A stretch of 64,000 nucleotides of DNA from Chryseobacterium sp. VAUSW3. GTDB lineage: Bacteria; Bacteroidota; Bacteroidia; Flavobacteriales; Weeksellaceae. A program made the translations under genes and the position numbers. The stretch spans positions 248,001-312,000 of the forward strand of contig NZ_NIUY01000001.1 of NCBI RefSeq assembly GCF_002205795.1, in the 5' to 3' direction. Below, piece by piece: positions 55,024 to 63,031 of the stretch. The notes under the pieces were generated by a model. The model saw only the letters and a program-made list of their open reading frames with translations. It was not told where the DNA came from and searched no databases. Numbering within the stretch: the stretch's first letter is position 1; each line of letters opens with the position of its first letter.

Positions 55024-55809
55024 TTATTCTTCGTTCGAAGGTTTTCCGATGGTGGCGAGGATGCCCCCGTCAACATAGATAATTTGCCCGTTTACAAAAT
55101 CACTGGCTTTAGAAGCTAAAAAAACCGCCGCGCCCGCTAAATCTTCAGGATTTCCCCATCTTCCAGCCGGCGTGCGGCTGATGATGAACTCATTGAATGG
55201 GTTGCCGTCCACGCGGATTGGCTCGGTTTGCGAAGTTGCAAAGTATCCGGGACCAATTCCGTTCACCTGAATATTATATTTAGCCCATTCTGTTGCAAGA
55301 TTTCGGGTCAGCATTTTTAAGCCACCTTTTGCGGCGGCGTAAGCTGAAACGCTGTTTCTTCCGAGCTCGCTCATCATAGAACAGACGTTGATGATTTTAC
55401 CTTCATTACGCTCAATCATTTGCTTTACAACCAATTGAGATATGATAAATGGACCCACCAAATCTACATCCACTACTTTTCTGAAATCCGAAACAGGCAT
55501 CGTAAGCGCGGATTCTCTTTTAATAATTCCGGCATTGTTCACCAAAATATGAATTCCACCTGCCTCGGCGGTAATTTTCTCAACCTGTTTGGCGGCTTCG
55601 GTTTCGTCAGTAACATCGAATAGATAACCGCGCGCATCGTAACCTTTAGAATGATAGTAGGCCAGGGCATCCTCCATTTTATGAGGTGTAGTTCCGGTGA
55701 TGAGCAGTTTTGCACCGGCGATTGCCAATGCTTCCGCCATCGCCATCCCAAGACCGTGAGTTCCGCCCGTGATCAGGGCATTTTTATTTTTTAAACTGAA
55801 TAGTTCCAT
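55024..55809 (-). CDS. kduD: 2-keto-3-deoxygluconate-forming dehydrogenase
   Basis: This 261-aa classical SDR has TGGTHGLG (14-21), NNAG (91-94) and catalytic Ser144, Tyr157 and Lys161 (YAAAK). KduD reduces 2,5-diketo-3-deoxygluconate, the KduI product, to KDG using NAD(P)H. It starts 1 nt after kduI, the standard pairing for the unsaturated-uronate branch. Confidence 0.93.
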   Translation of the reverse strand: MELFSLKNKNALITGGTHGLGMAMAEALAIAGAKLLITGTTPHKMEDALAYYHSKGYDARGYLFDVTDETEAAKQVEKITAEAGGIHILVNNAGIIKRESALTMPVSDFRKVVDVDLVGPFIISQLVVKQMIERNEGKIINVCSMMSELGRNSVSAYAAAKGGLKMLTRNLATEWAKYNIQVNGIGPGYFATSQTEPIRVDGNPFNEFIISRTPAGRWGNPEDLAGAAVFLASKASDFVNGQIIYVDGGILATIGKPSNEE

Positions 55810-55810
55810 T

Positions 55811-56653
55811 TTATCTTAATTCATTGGGTGCGCAAACATCCATATCACCATAGTCTAAATTTTCACCGGCCATTCCCCAGATAAATGAATAATTGGAGGT
55901 TCCGGCGCCGCTGTGAATTGACCATTCCGGAGAAAGTACCGCGTCATGATTCTGCATAAAAATATGGCGGGTTTCCTGTGGTTCGCCCATAAAATGCGAG
56001 ATCGTATGGCCTTCCTGAAGGTCGAAATAGAAATACGCTTCCATTCTTCTTGAATGCGTGTGAGCTGGCATCGTATTCCATATATTTCCTGGGAGAAGCT
56101 CCGTAAGTCCCATCTGAAGCTGGTTTGTCTGAACGATACTGTTTACGATGAGCTTATTCAGAACCCGGCGGTTTGCAGAGTTTTCGTCACCAAGCTGAAT
56201 TACCTCGGCGTTTTCTTTACCCACTTTTTTGGTTGGGAATTTTTCGTGTGCAGGTGCGGAGTTGATGTAAAAGAGTGCTGGATCTGAATTATCTTTACTT
56301 ACAAAGATTACGTCTTTCACACCTTTTCCTATGTAAAGCGCTTCCTTCTTATCAAGTTCAAATACTTCACCGTCCACATGTATCTCACCGGGTCCACTTA
56401 CGTTGATAATGCCGATTTCGCGGCGATCAAGAAAGTTTTCGGACTTTAAGTAGGGAATGGTCTCCAGTGTAAGTTTTTCGTTTACAGGCATCGCGCCACC
56501 CACGATCAGCCTGTCATACATTGAGTATACCAGGTTGACACTGTTTTCTGTAAACAGTTTCTGGATTAAAAACTCATTACGGAGCTTTTTAGTATCGTAA
56601 GATTTTACGTCGGCAGGATTTGCAGCATACCTGAAACTAAAATTTGTCTTCAT
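55811..56653 (-). CDS. kduI: 5-keto-4-deoxyuronate isomerase
   Basis: This 280-aa bicupin has zinc ligands visible as His198, His200, Glu205 and His247 (PAHTHSRRMEAYF and WSIHSGAG), each two positions from the E. coli enzyme's. It isomerises 5-keto-4-deoxyuronate to 2,5-diketo-3-deoxygluconate. It is the first gene of the ten-gene operon. The ATG lies 25 nt below the -7 box and 11 nt below the operator. Confidence 0.95.
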   Translation of the reverse strand: MKTNFSFRYAANPADVKSYDTKKLRNEFLIQKLFTENSVNLVYSMYDRLIVGGAMPVNEKLTLETIPYLKSENFLDRREIGIINVSGPGEIHVDGEVFELDKKEALYIGKGVKDVIFVSKDNSDPALFYINSAPAHEKFPTKKVGKENAEVIQLGDENSANRRVLNKLIVNSIVQTNQLQMGLTELLPGNIWNTMPAHTHSRRMEAYFYFDLQEGHTISHFMGEPQETRHIFMQNHDAVLSPEWSIHSGAGTSNYSFIWGMAGENLDYGDMDVCAPNELR

Positions 56654-56664
56654 AATAAAATATC

Positions 56665-56686
56665 TGTAATCGATTACACAAAGATA
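56665..56686 (-). promoter_or_regulatory. Perfect LacI-type operator abutting the -7 box of the kduI-uxaA operon
   Basis: On the minus strand TATCTTTG (56686 to 56679) is followed directly by TGTAATCGATTACA (56678 to 56665), a perfect 14-bp palindrome and the best operator in the window. It is 68 nt from the -7 box candidate at 56733 that faces the divergent GH28 gene. Confidence 0.8.
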
Positions 56687-56732
56687 TATAATTTTTTGAT
56701 ACGTAAAACTGTTTTTTTTTCAATTCCAAATA

Positions 56733-56740
56733 TAACTTTG
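56733..56740 (+). promoter_or_regulatory. Candidate -7 box for the divergent GH28 gene
   Basis: TAACTTTG fits TAnnTTTG. A second candidate, TAGTTTTG at 56865-56872, is closer to the ATG at 56927. Neither has a clear -33 TTG at the usual spacing, so the true start is unsettled. Confidence 0.4.
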
Positions 56741-56926
56741 CGGATTGAATAAATTTCACGAAAAATTTAAAGCGTCTTTTAAACTCATTTAGTTATAAAA
56801 CTCCCTATTCGTGTTTAAAATCATTGAAATTTCCCTCAAAAACATTTCTTTGTGAAATAAATTGTAGTTTTGTTTAGCGTAAGCAAGTCTTTAAACCATT
56901 TAGTTAACCAAATTTCCGACCCTTAT

Positions 56927-58444
56927 ATGTACCACAATTTAGTCAGAAAAAGCCTGATTGCCGTTACTGCAGCATTAAGCCTGCAATCGATTAACTCACA
57001 AACACCAGAGTGGCAAAAGTATGTTGATCAAGCACCGTTCAAAATAAATCTTCCGAAAGTCACTCAAAAGGACATAGCGCAAAAAGTCATTTCTATTGTA
57101 GATTATGGAGCGGTAGCAGACGGCAAAACTTTAAATACTACAGCATTCCAAAACGCAATTGATCAGGCAAGTAAGCATGGCAATACGACGGTGATGGTTC
57201 CCGCCGGCACCTGGCTTCTTGGTGCAATAGAGCTTAAAAGCAATATCACGCTGCATCTAAGTGAAGGCGCACTGATGCAATTTACGCGGGACCGTACGCA
57301 GTATCCGCTCCTCCCTAAGAATTCGTCGGGGAAAGAGTATTTTGTGATGTCGCCGATCTATGCCCGTGATGTGGAAAATGTAGTGATTACGGGTAAAGGC
57401 ACAATTGACGGTGGCGGCGACAGTTGGCGCCCCGTAAAAAAAGCCAAAGTGACACCGGAATTTTGGTCAGAACTGACTAAAACCGGCGTTCTGAGTGAAG
57501 ATAAAAAGGTGTGGTGGCCCACAGAAGACGCCTTGAACGGAGAGAAAATACTTCAGGACCTTAAAAAGAAAAGCAATCTTACAGCGGCCGACTTCCTGCC
57601 GACGCGCGACTTCCTCCGTCCTTACATGATGAACCTAATTAAAATTAAAAATCTGCAGATTCAGGGAATCACGATTCGAAACTCACCGAAGCTTACAGTT
57701 TACGTCTCGCAGTCCGATGGCGTTTTGCTTACCGACTTAACGGTCCTGAACCCGAAATACGGTCAGAATACTGACGGCATAGACATCAGCGCATCCAAAA
57801 ATGTTCTCGTGTACAATTGCCACGTAGACGTGGGCGATGACGGGATCTGCATGAAAAGCAGCAGTAGCAAAGGCGAGCCAGGTCCAAGACTTGAAAATAT
57901 CATCATTGCGAAATCGACTGTACACCATGCCCACGGCGGGTTTACGATAGGCTCTAATACGGATGGCGGAATGAATAATATTTTTGTAACCGACTGTCAT
58001 TTCAGCGGGACAGATATCGGCATCCGCGTGAAAAGCAATGAGGGAATTGGCGGTCCGGTTTCCAACATTTACATCCAAAACATTAAGATGGATAATATTA
58101 TTGACGAGTCCATCAATATGAGTTCATTCTACGAAAACCGACAGGTGGGGAAAACTCCTGTAAAATATGCACCCGGCGAAGGAAAAATCCCCGAATACTC
58201 CAAATTTTATTTCAAGAACATCAGTTGCGACGGTGCGGAAACCGCCATGAAACTGGTGGGTGTGGAAGATGTTCCGATTCACGAACTTTATTTTGAAAAT
58301 GTAAACATTACAGCCAAAAACGGTTTTGAGGCAGAGAATGTAAAAGATATTACCTTCAGGAACACAAAACTTAATGTTCAGGGTAAACCTTTCATATTAA
58401 AAAATACAGAGAATATCCTGCTGGATGGCGTAGCAGTGAAATAA
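56927..58444 (+). CDS. GH28 polygalacturonase-type secreted enzyme
   Basis: The protein has 505 aa from the ATG at 56927, which begins a good signal peptide (MYHNLVRKSLIAVTAALSLQ). A TTG 57 nt upstream would bury it. The beta-helix carries NTDG (281-284), GDD (303-305), HAHGG with His336 and RVK (367-369), the GH28 catalytic set. It is a probable polygalacturonase or exo-acting galacturonidase in the periplasm, and there is no T9SS domain. It is divergent from the catabolic operon. An operator-like CAATCGATTAAC lies inside its signal-peptide codons (56984-56995). Confidence 0.92.
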   Translation: MYHNLVRKSLIAVTAALSLQSINSQTPEWQKYVDQAPFKINLPKVTQKDIAQKVISIVDYGAVADGKTLNTTAFQNAIDQASKHGNTTVMVPAGTWLLGAIELKSNITLHLSEGALMQFTRDRTQYPLLPKNSSGKEYFVMSPIYARDVENVVITGKGTIDGGGDSWRPVKKAKVTPEFWSELTKTGVLSEDKKVWWPTEDALNGEKILQDLKKKSNLTAADFLPTRDFLRPYMMNLIKIKNLQIQGITIRNSPKLTVYVSQSDGVLLTDLTVLNPKYGQNTDGIDISASKNVLVYNCHVDVGDDGICMKSSSSKGEPGPRLENIIIAKSTVHHAHGGFTIGSNTDGGMNNIFVTDCHFSGTDIGIRVKSNEGIGGPVSNIYIQNIKMDNIIDESINMSSFYENRQVGKTPVKYAPGEGKIPEYSKFYFKNISCDGAETAMKLVGVEDVPIHELYFENVNITAKNGFEAENVKDITFRNTKLNVQGKPFILKNTENILLDGVAVK

Positions 58445-58483
58445 TGCGCTAATTCAGCACCATAAATACCCAAACATTTCGCA

Positions 58484-58515
58484 TAAAAAAATCACTTACA
58501 TCTCTGTAAGTGATT
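58484..58515 (-). terminator. Terminator of tRNA-Phe
   Basis: Perfect arms AATCACTTACA (58490-58500) and TGTAAGTGATT (58505-58515) enclose a 4-nt loop. On the minus strand they are followed by a run of T. Confidence 0.85.
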
Positions 58516-58524
58516 ATTTATTGT

Positions 58525-58596
58525 GGTTTCTCCAGGAATCGAACCAGGGACACATGGATTTTCAATCCATTGCTCTACCAACTGAGCTAAGAAACC
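58525..58596 (-). tRNA. tRNA-Phe (anticodon GAA)
   Basis: The 72-nt cloverleaf reads on the minus strand. The 7-bp acceptor stem is GGTTTCT/AGAAACC, the D arm GCTC AGTTGGTA GAGC, the anticodon stem ATGGA/TCCAT around loop TTGAAAA (anticodon GAA), and the T arm CCTGG TTCGATT CCTGG. No 3' CCA is encoded. It has its own promoter and terminator. Confidence 0.96.
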
Positions 58597-58615
58597 GTTC
58601 CGTTATTGAGTGGTG

Positions 58616-58646
58616 CAAAAGTATAACCTTTTCCCTTACGATGCAA
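58616..58646 (-). promoter_or_regulatory. Promoter of tRNA-Phe
   Basis: On the minus strand TACTTTTG (58623 to 58616) is preceded 20 nt upstream by TTG (58646 to 58644). It lies 19 nt before the tRNA 5' end. Confidence 0.6.
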
Positions 58647-58682
58647 GTGATTTTATGAAAAATATTGCATCAAAGCCCAAAT

Positions 58683-60521
58683 TTACTGATTCTCAGACGA
58701 ATTATTTTCTTCTCTCTGGATCTGTTCACTCATTTCTTCAAGTACCGGTTTTATTGTACTCTCCGGAAGCTCGCTGATCCGGATGTACATCAACCCGTCA
58801 ATGGCATCATTGAAACTTGGATCCACGTTGAACGAGATCACTTTTGCGTTCTGCTTGATGTATTTTTTAATGAGAACCGGCAAACGCATTTCGGGTTCCA
58901 GATCATCAATAATTTTATCGAGTTTGTTAAGATCAGATTCTACTTCATCGAAAAACAGGTGCTTATCGCGGTCTTTCAGCTTTACTTTGAACTCTTTTTT
59001 CGGATGAATATACTGCGCTACGGCAGAATCGTAATAATGCGAACGCATAAATTCAATCATCAGGGATTTTGAGAATTCTGAAAACTTATCAGAAATACTC
59101 ACGCCTCCCATAAGGAATTTATGCTCCGGATTTCTCAGACACACATGCACAATCCCCCTCCACAAAAGGAAAAGAGGCAAAGGCTTCTGCTGGTACTCTG
59201 CCGAGATATAAGCCCTTCCCATTTCAATCACTTTTCGGAAGAATGGCCTTAATTCAGGATCGAATTCAAATAACGAACTGGTGTAAAAGCCTTCAATACC
59301 GTGCTTTTTCATCACTTCACTTCCCAGGGCCATGCGGTAAGCACCCACCAGTTTTTTCGCAGCGTTATCCCAAAGAAAAAGGTGATGGTAATGCTCATCG
59401 TAATGATCCAAATCGAAAGGAAGATTGCTGCCTTCACCAATTTTTCTGAACGTAAGTTCCCGCTGTCTGCCGATTTCGCGCATAATCGATGGAATCTCGG
59501 AGTAGGTACAGAAAAACACTTCGTAATTTCCATTTCGGAACAACATTTTATCTTTCTTGTAAAGCCCGTTAATTTCCTGCTCTATATCCTCCTGAGGAGT
59601 TTCGTCGATGATATTCTGCACTACATTTTCTTCTTTGGTGAGCGGAAAATTAAGCTTCAGGTTGGGGAGTTTGAGTTGTTCTGCGATGGATTTTCTTTTC
59701 TCGTAATACGACTTCAGCATATAAATCTTCTTCTGCAGAAACTCACCCATTTCTTCAACCGAATCATGATCTTCCAAAACCTTTACTGAAACAGGCTTTC
59801 CGATTCTGATGCGGATGGGCTTTTCTCTCTTATGCATCATTTCGGCCGGCAGAAGCAATGTCTGAAGATCAGGATGCACTTTGGCGAGCTGGTAAAAAAG
59901 ACGGCTGTTTTTCGCATGAAAATACATAGGAACAACCGGAACCTTCGCCATCTTTATAAGTTTCAGCGCTGGTTTTTCCCAGGGTTTATCGAGAATTTCG
60001 CCGAACTCATTGTTTTTATTTGAAACTTCGCCCGCCGGGAAAATCCCGACACAGCCCCCATTTTCCAGATGCTTTAAGGTTTCGCGCATTCCGGTGGAAC
60101 TGTTTCTCACCTCTTTTCTGGTACCGAAAGGGTTTACAGGAATTACAAAAGGTTCCATGGGTTCGATTTTCTCCAAAAGGAAATTTCCCATGATTTTAAA
60201 ATCCGGCCGGATTTCTGTAAGGATTTTGGTCATCAGAATTCCGTCGATCGCGCCAAGCGGGTGATTGGATACTAAAATAAATGGACCGGTTTTCGGGATT
60301 TTAGCTAAATCTTCTTCGAAGACAATGTATTTCAGATGTCTTTCACGCACAAAAGAATCGAAAAAATCCTTTCCCTTTTTGTCCTTCAGAACATCGTACA
60401 GTTTATTGACCTCATCAATCTTTGTAAGGCTCATGATGGCAGAAGCGACGGGATTTTTCAAAAATCCGATCCGGCTTAAACCCGACACTGTAATTAAATC
60501 ACTCCTTGAAATAAGACTCAT
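58683..60521 (-). CDS. Two-domain acyltransferase: PlsC-like plus GNAT-like (OlsF-type)
   Basis: This 612-aa protein has a PlsC-type N-terminal half (about 60-290) with SNHPLGAIDG (85-94), an HX5D form rather than the usual HX4D, and a GIFPAGEVS block. The C-terminal half (about 330-600) is an acyl-ACP N-acyltransferase of the OlsB/GNAT type (AYRMALGSEVM, EMGRAYISAEYQ). Fused proteins of this type (OlsF) make ornithine lipids, and in Bacteroidota separate homologues make glycine lipids. It would make an aminolipid at the inner membrane. Which amino acid it uses cannot be told. It follows aspartate kinase by 6 nt. Confidence 0.85.
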   Translation of the reverse strand: MSLISRSDLITVSGLSRIGFLKNPVASAIMSLTKIDEVNKLYDVLKDKKGKDFFDSFVRERHLKYIVFEEDLAKIPKTGPFILVSNHPLGAIDGILMTKILTEIRPDFKIMGNFLLEKIEPMEPFVIPVNPFGTRKEVRNSSTGMRETLKHLENGGCVGIFPAGEVSNKNNEFGEILDKPWEKPALKLIKMAKVPVVPMYFHAKNSRLFYQLAKVHPDLQTLLLPAEMMHKREKPIRIRIGKPVSVKVLEDHDSVEEMGEFLQKKIYMLKSYYEKRKSIAEQLKLPNLKLNFPLTKEENVVQNIIDETPQEDIEQEINGLYKKDKMLFRNGNYEVFFCTYSEIPSIMREIGRQRELTFRKIGEGSNLPFDLDHYDEHYHHLFLWDNAAKKLVGAYRMALGSEVMKKHGIEGFYTSSLFEFDPELRPFFRKVIEMGRAYISAEYQQKPLPLFLLWRGIVHVCLRNPEHKFLMGGVSISDKFSEFSKSLMIEFMRSHYYDSAVAQYIHPKKEFKVKLKDRDKHLFFDEVESDLNKLDKIIDDLEPEMRLPVLIKKYIKQNAKVISFNVDPSFNDAIDGLMYIRISELPESTIKPVLEEMSEQIQREENNSSENQ

Positions 60522-60527
60522 TGGTTA

Positions 60528-61766
60528 TCAGTTTATTACAACTTGTATTGTTTTCTTGGAAATCTGTTCCAGCAGAATATTTTTATTCTCGTAAAATTTA
60601 TTAATATCCTCTAAATTAGCATTTCTTACGGTAAAAAGCGAAACATTTTTTACCATTTCGCTATCAAAGGCCATTTGCAGCTCCTTATTCAGCTCATCAA
60701 TATGGTTATATTTATCTTCAAGGCAAAGCGCAAGGGAAATTGCAGAATTCTGCATGAGCGAAATTTTAATTTTGTATTTAGCAAGCAAGGCAAAAATCTG
60801 GCTTAAATGCTCTTCCGCAATGAAGGAAAAATCGCGCGTCGCAATACGCATTAAATGTTGGTTTTCCTTCAGGATATAAGATTCTTCGAAGCGGTTTTTA
60901 TCTGTATTTCCAACTTTGGTTCCGGGTTTTGAAGGATCCAGAAAAGATTTTACATAAAACGGAATATTTTTCTGCTGTAGTGGCTGGAGGGTTTTTGGGT
61001 GAATAACCGAAGCTCCGTAATAGGCCATTTCAATCGCTTCTTCGTAAGAAATATTAGACAGGAGCGAAACATTTTTAAATTTTCGTGGGTCGCCTGTCAT
61101 TACGCCGGGAACGTCTTTCCAGATCGTCATGGCTTCAGCATCCAGACAGTACGCAAAAACCGCCGCGGAATAATCGGAACCTTCTCTGCCCAGGGTCACC
61201 GTAAAATTGTTGCTTTCGGAACCGATGAATCCTTGGGTAACGTATGATTTTTCCGGATCAAGCGCCAAAATATTTTTCTGCGTTTCTTCCCAGTCGATCG
61301 CTCCTTCACGGTAATTGCTGTCGGTTTTAATATAATCCCTCGCATCGAGCCAGGCATTTGTAAACTGAATATCATTCAGATATTCACTTAAAATTTTCGA
61401 TGAAATCATTTCACCGCAGCTCACCACCTGATCATAAACAAAATTATAGTTAGGCGACTTGTTTCTTCGCAGAAAAGACTCTATATCATCAAAAAACAAA
61501 GAAATTTCAGCAAAAACCGGGTGATTTTCCTGAAAAAGACCATTAGAAATATCTAAATGATTCTGTTTTACCTTTTCAATTTCTGCGTGGTAATCTTCCT
61601 TGGCGAAATAATATTCTACCACCTTTTCAAGTGCATTGGTCGTCTTTCCCATCGCCGAAACTACCAGCAGGCATTTTTCGAAGCCCTGAGATTCCAGAAC
61701 AACTGCAACATTCTTCACACTTTCCGCATCTTTTACCGATGCACCACCGAATTTGAAAATTTTCAT
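60528..61766 (-). CDS. Aspartate kinase
   Basis: This 412-aa monofunctional kinase begins MKIFKFGGASVKDAESVKN and has VVSAMGKTTNALE, VTLGREGSDYSAAVFAYCLDA (landmark) and ASVIHPKTLQPL, plus a C-terminal ACT-type region from about 300. It phosphorylates aspartate in the first step to lysine, threonine and methionine. The lack of a homoserine dehydrogenase domain distinguishes it from ThrA. It is co-directional with the acyltransferase 6 nt downstream, probably one transcript. Confidence 0.93.
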   Translation of the reverse strand: MKIFKFGGASVKDAESVKNVAVVLESQGFEKCLLVVSAMGKTTNALEKVVEYYFAKEDYHAEIEKVKQNHLDISNGLFQENHPVFAEISLFFDDIESFLRRNKSPNYNFVYDQVVSCGEMISSKILSEYLNDIQFTNAWLDARDYIKTDSNYREGAIDWEETQKNILALDPEKSYVTQGFIGSESNNFTVTLGREGSDYSAAVFAYCLDAEAMTIWKDVPGVMTGDPRKFKNVSLLSNISYEEAIEMAYYGASVIHPKTLQPLQQKNIPFYVKSFLDPSKPGTKVGNTDKNRFEESYILKENQHLMRIATRDFSFIAEEHLSQIFALLAKYKIKISLMQNSAISLALCLEDKYNHIDELNKELQMAFDSEMVKNVSLFTVRNANLEDINKFYENKNILLEQISKKTIQVVIN

Positions 61767-61996
61767 TTAATTATTTAGATATTAATAAATTATATTACAA
61801 AAACCACTGATTTTTTTCACAAAATAACGGCGGGTAAAATTATTAATTTACAGCGACATAAAAAAACGCAGAAATGCATTTGTTAATACATGGGAGAATT
61901 AAATTGTGGGTGCATAAATTCTGTCATTTATCACCCGAAAAAGCAGGCAGAAGTCAAAGATTTTTCCGAAATTTGTAAAAATCCAAAAAGTAAAAA

Positions 61997-63010
61997 ATGT
62001 CGGAAAAAAACTTTCAAACCCTGGGTGAATTCATCATTGATAAACAGGAAGATTTTCAGTATTCAACCGGTGAGTTTTCGCGTCTCCTGAGTGCAATTCG
62101 TCTGGCTTCAAAAGTGGTAAACCGCGAGGTGAACAAAGCAGGAATTGCCAACATCATCGGAAAAGCAGGAAACGAAAACGTTCAGGGTGAAGAGCAGCAG
62201 AAACTGGATGTACTGGCCAACGAGATTTTCATTGAAGCACTTTCCCAACGGGAAGTAGTGTGCGGAATCGCCTCGGAAGAAAGCGACGATTTTATTGAAA
62301 TAAAAGCCAGTGCCAACGCCCATTTAAGTAAATATGTAGTGCTTATCGATCCTTTGGACGGATCTTCAAACATTGATGTAAATGTCTCTGTAGGAACTAT
62401 TTTTTCGATTTACAGAAGAGTTACAGAGCCTGGAACACCGGTTACTTTAGAAGATTTCTTACAGAAAGGCGTAAATCAGGCAGCTGCAGGTTATGTAGTT
62501 TACGGCTCCTCAACCATGATCGTGTATACGACCGGAAACGGCGTAAACGGTTTTACACTCGACCCCAGTTTAGGTACGTATTACCTTTCCCACCCTTGCA
62601 TGAAATTCCCTGAAACAGGAAAAATTTACTCCATCAACGAAGGAAACTATATTAAATTCCCACAAGGCGTTAAAAATTATATCAAATACTGCCAGCTCGA
62701 AGAAGGCGACCGACCTTATACCTCGCGTTATATCGGAAGTTTGGTTTCAGATTTTCACCGGAATATGATTAAAGGCGGAATTTACATTTACCCTTCTACC
62801 TCACAGTCGCCGAACGGAAAACTGAGATTACTCTACGAATGTAATCCTATGGCATTTCTGGCAGAACAGGCAGGCGGAAAATGCACCGACGGATTCCAGA
62901 GAATCCTTGAAATTGAACCTACCGAACTTCACCAGCGGGTTCCGTTCTTCTGCGGAAGTCTGAAAATGGTGGAAAAAGCGGAAGAATTCATGAAAATGGC
63001 TGCGGAATAA
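61997..63010 (+). CDS. fbp: Class I fructose-1,6-bisphosphatase
   Basis: This 337-aa protein has the metal-site Glu cluster ([11 protein letters not shown]) and the signature [19 protein letters not shown], with [21 protein letters not shown] near the C-terminus as in class I enzymes (landmarks quoted in part). It hydrolyses fructose 1,6-bisphosphate to fructose 6-phosphate in gluconeogenesis. Pectin-derived uronates enter metabolism at pyruvate and triose phosphate, so this step matters on that diet, though no operator lies upstream. Confidence 0.95.
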   Translation: MSEKNFQTLGEFIIDKQEDFQYSTGEFSRLLSAIRLASKVVNREVNKAGIANIIGKAGNENVQGEEQQKLDVLANEIFIEALSQREVVCGIASEESDDFIEIKASANAHLSKYVVLIDPLDGSSNIDVNVSVGTIFSIYRRVTEPGTPVTLEDFLQKGVNQAAAGYVVYGSSTMIVYTTGNGVNGFTLDPSLGTYYLSHPCMKFPETGKIYSINEGNYIKFPQGVKNYIKYCQLEEGDRPYTSRYIGSLVSDFHRNMIKGGIYIYPSTSQSPNGKLRLLYECNPMAFLAEQAGGKCTDGFQRILEIEPTELHQRVPFFCGSLKMVEKAEEFMKMAAE

Positions 63011-63031
63011 ATTTATTCTAAAAATAGAACT

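Noticed and set aside
56870-56926. TTG start for the divergent GH28 gene
   Set aside because: It would put 19 extra residues ahead of a clear signal peptide, and the TTG lies within a possible -7 box.
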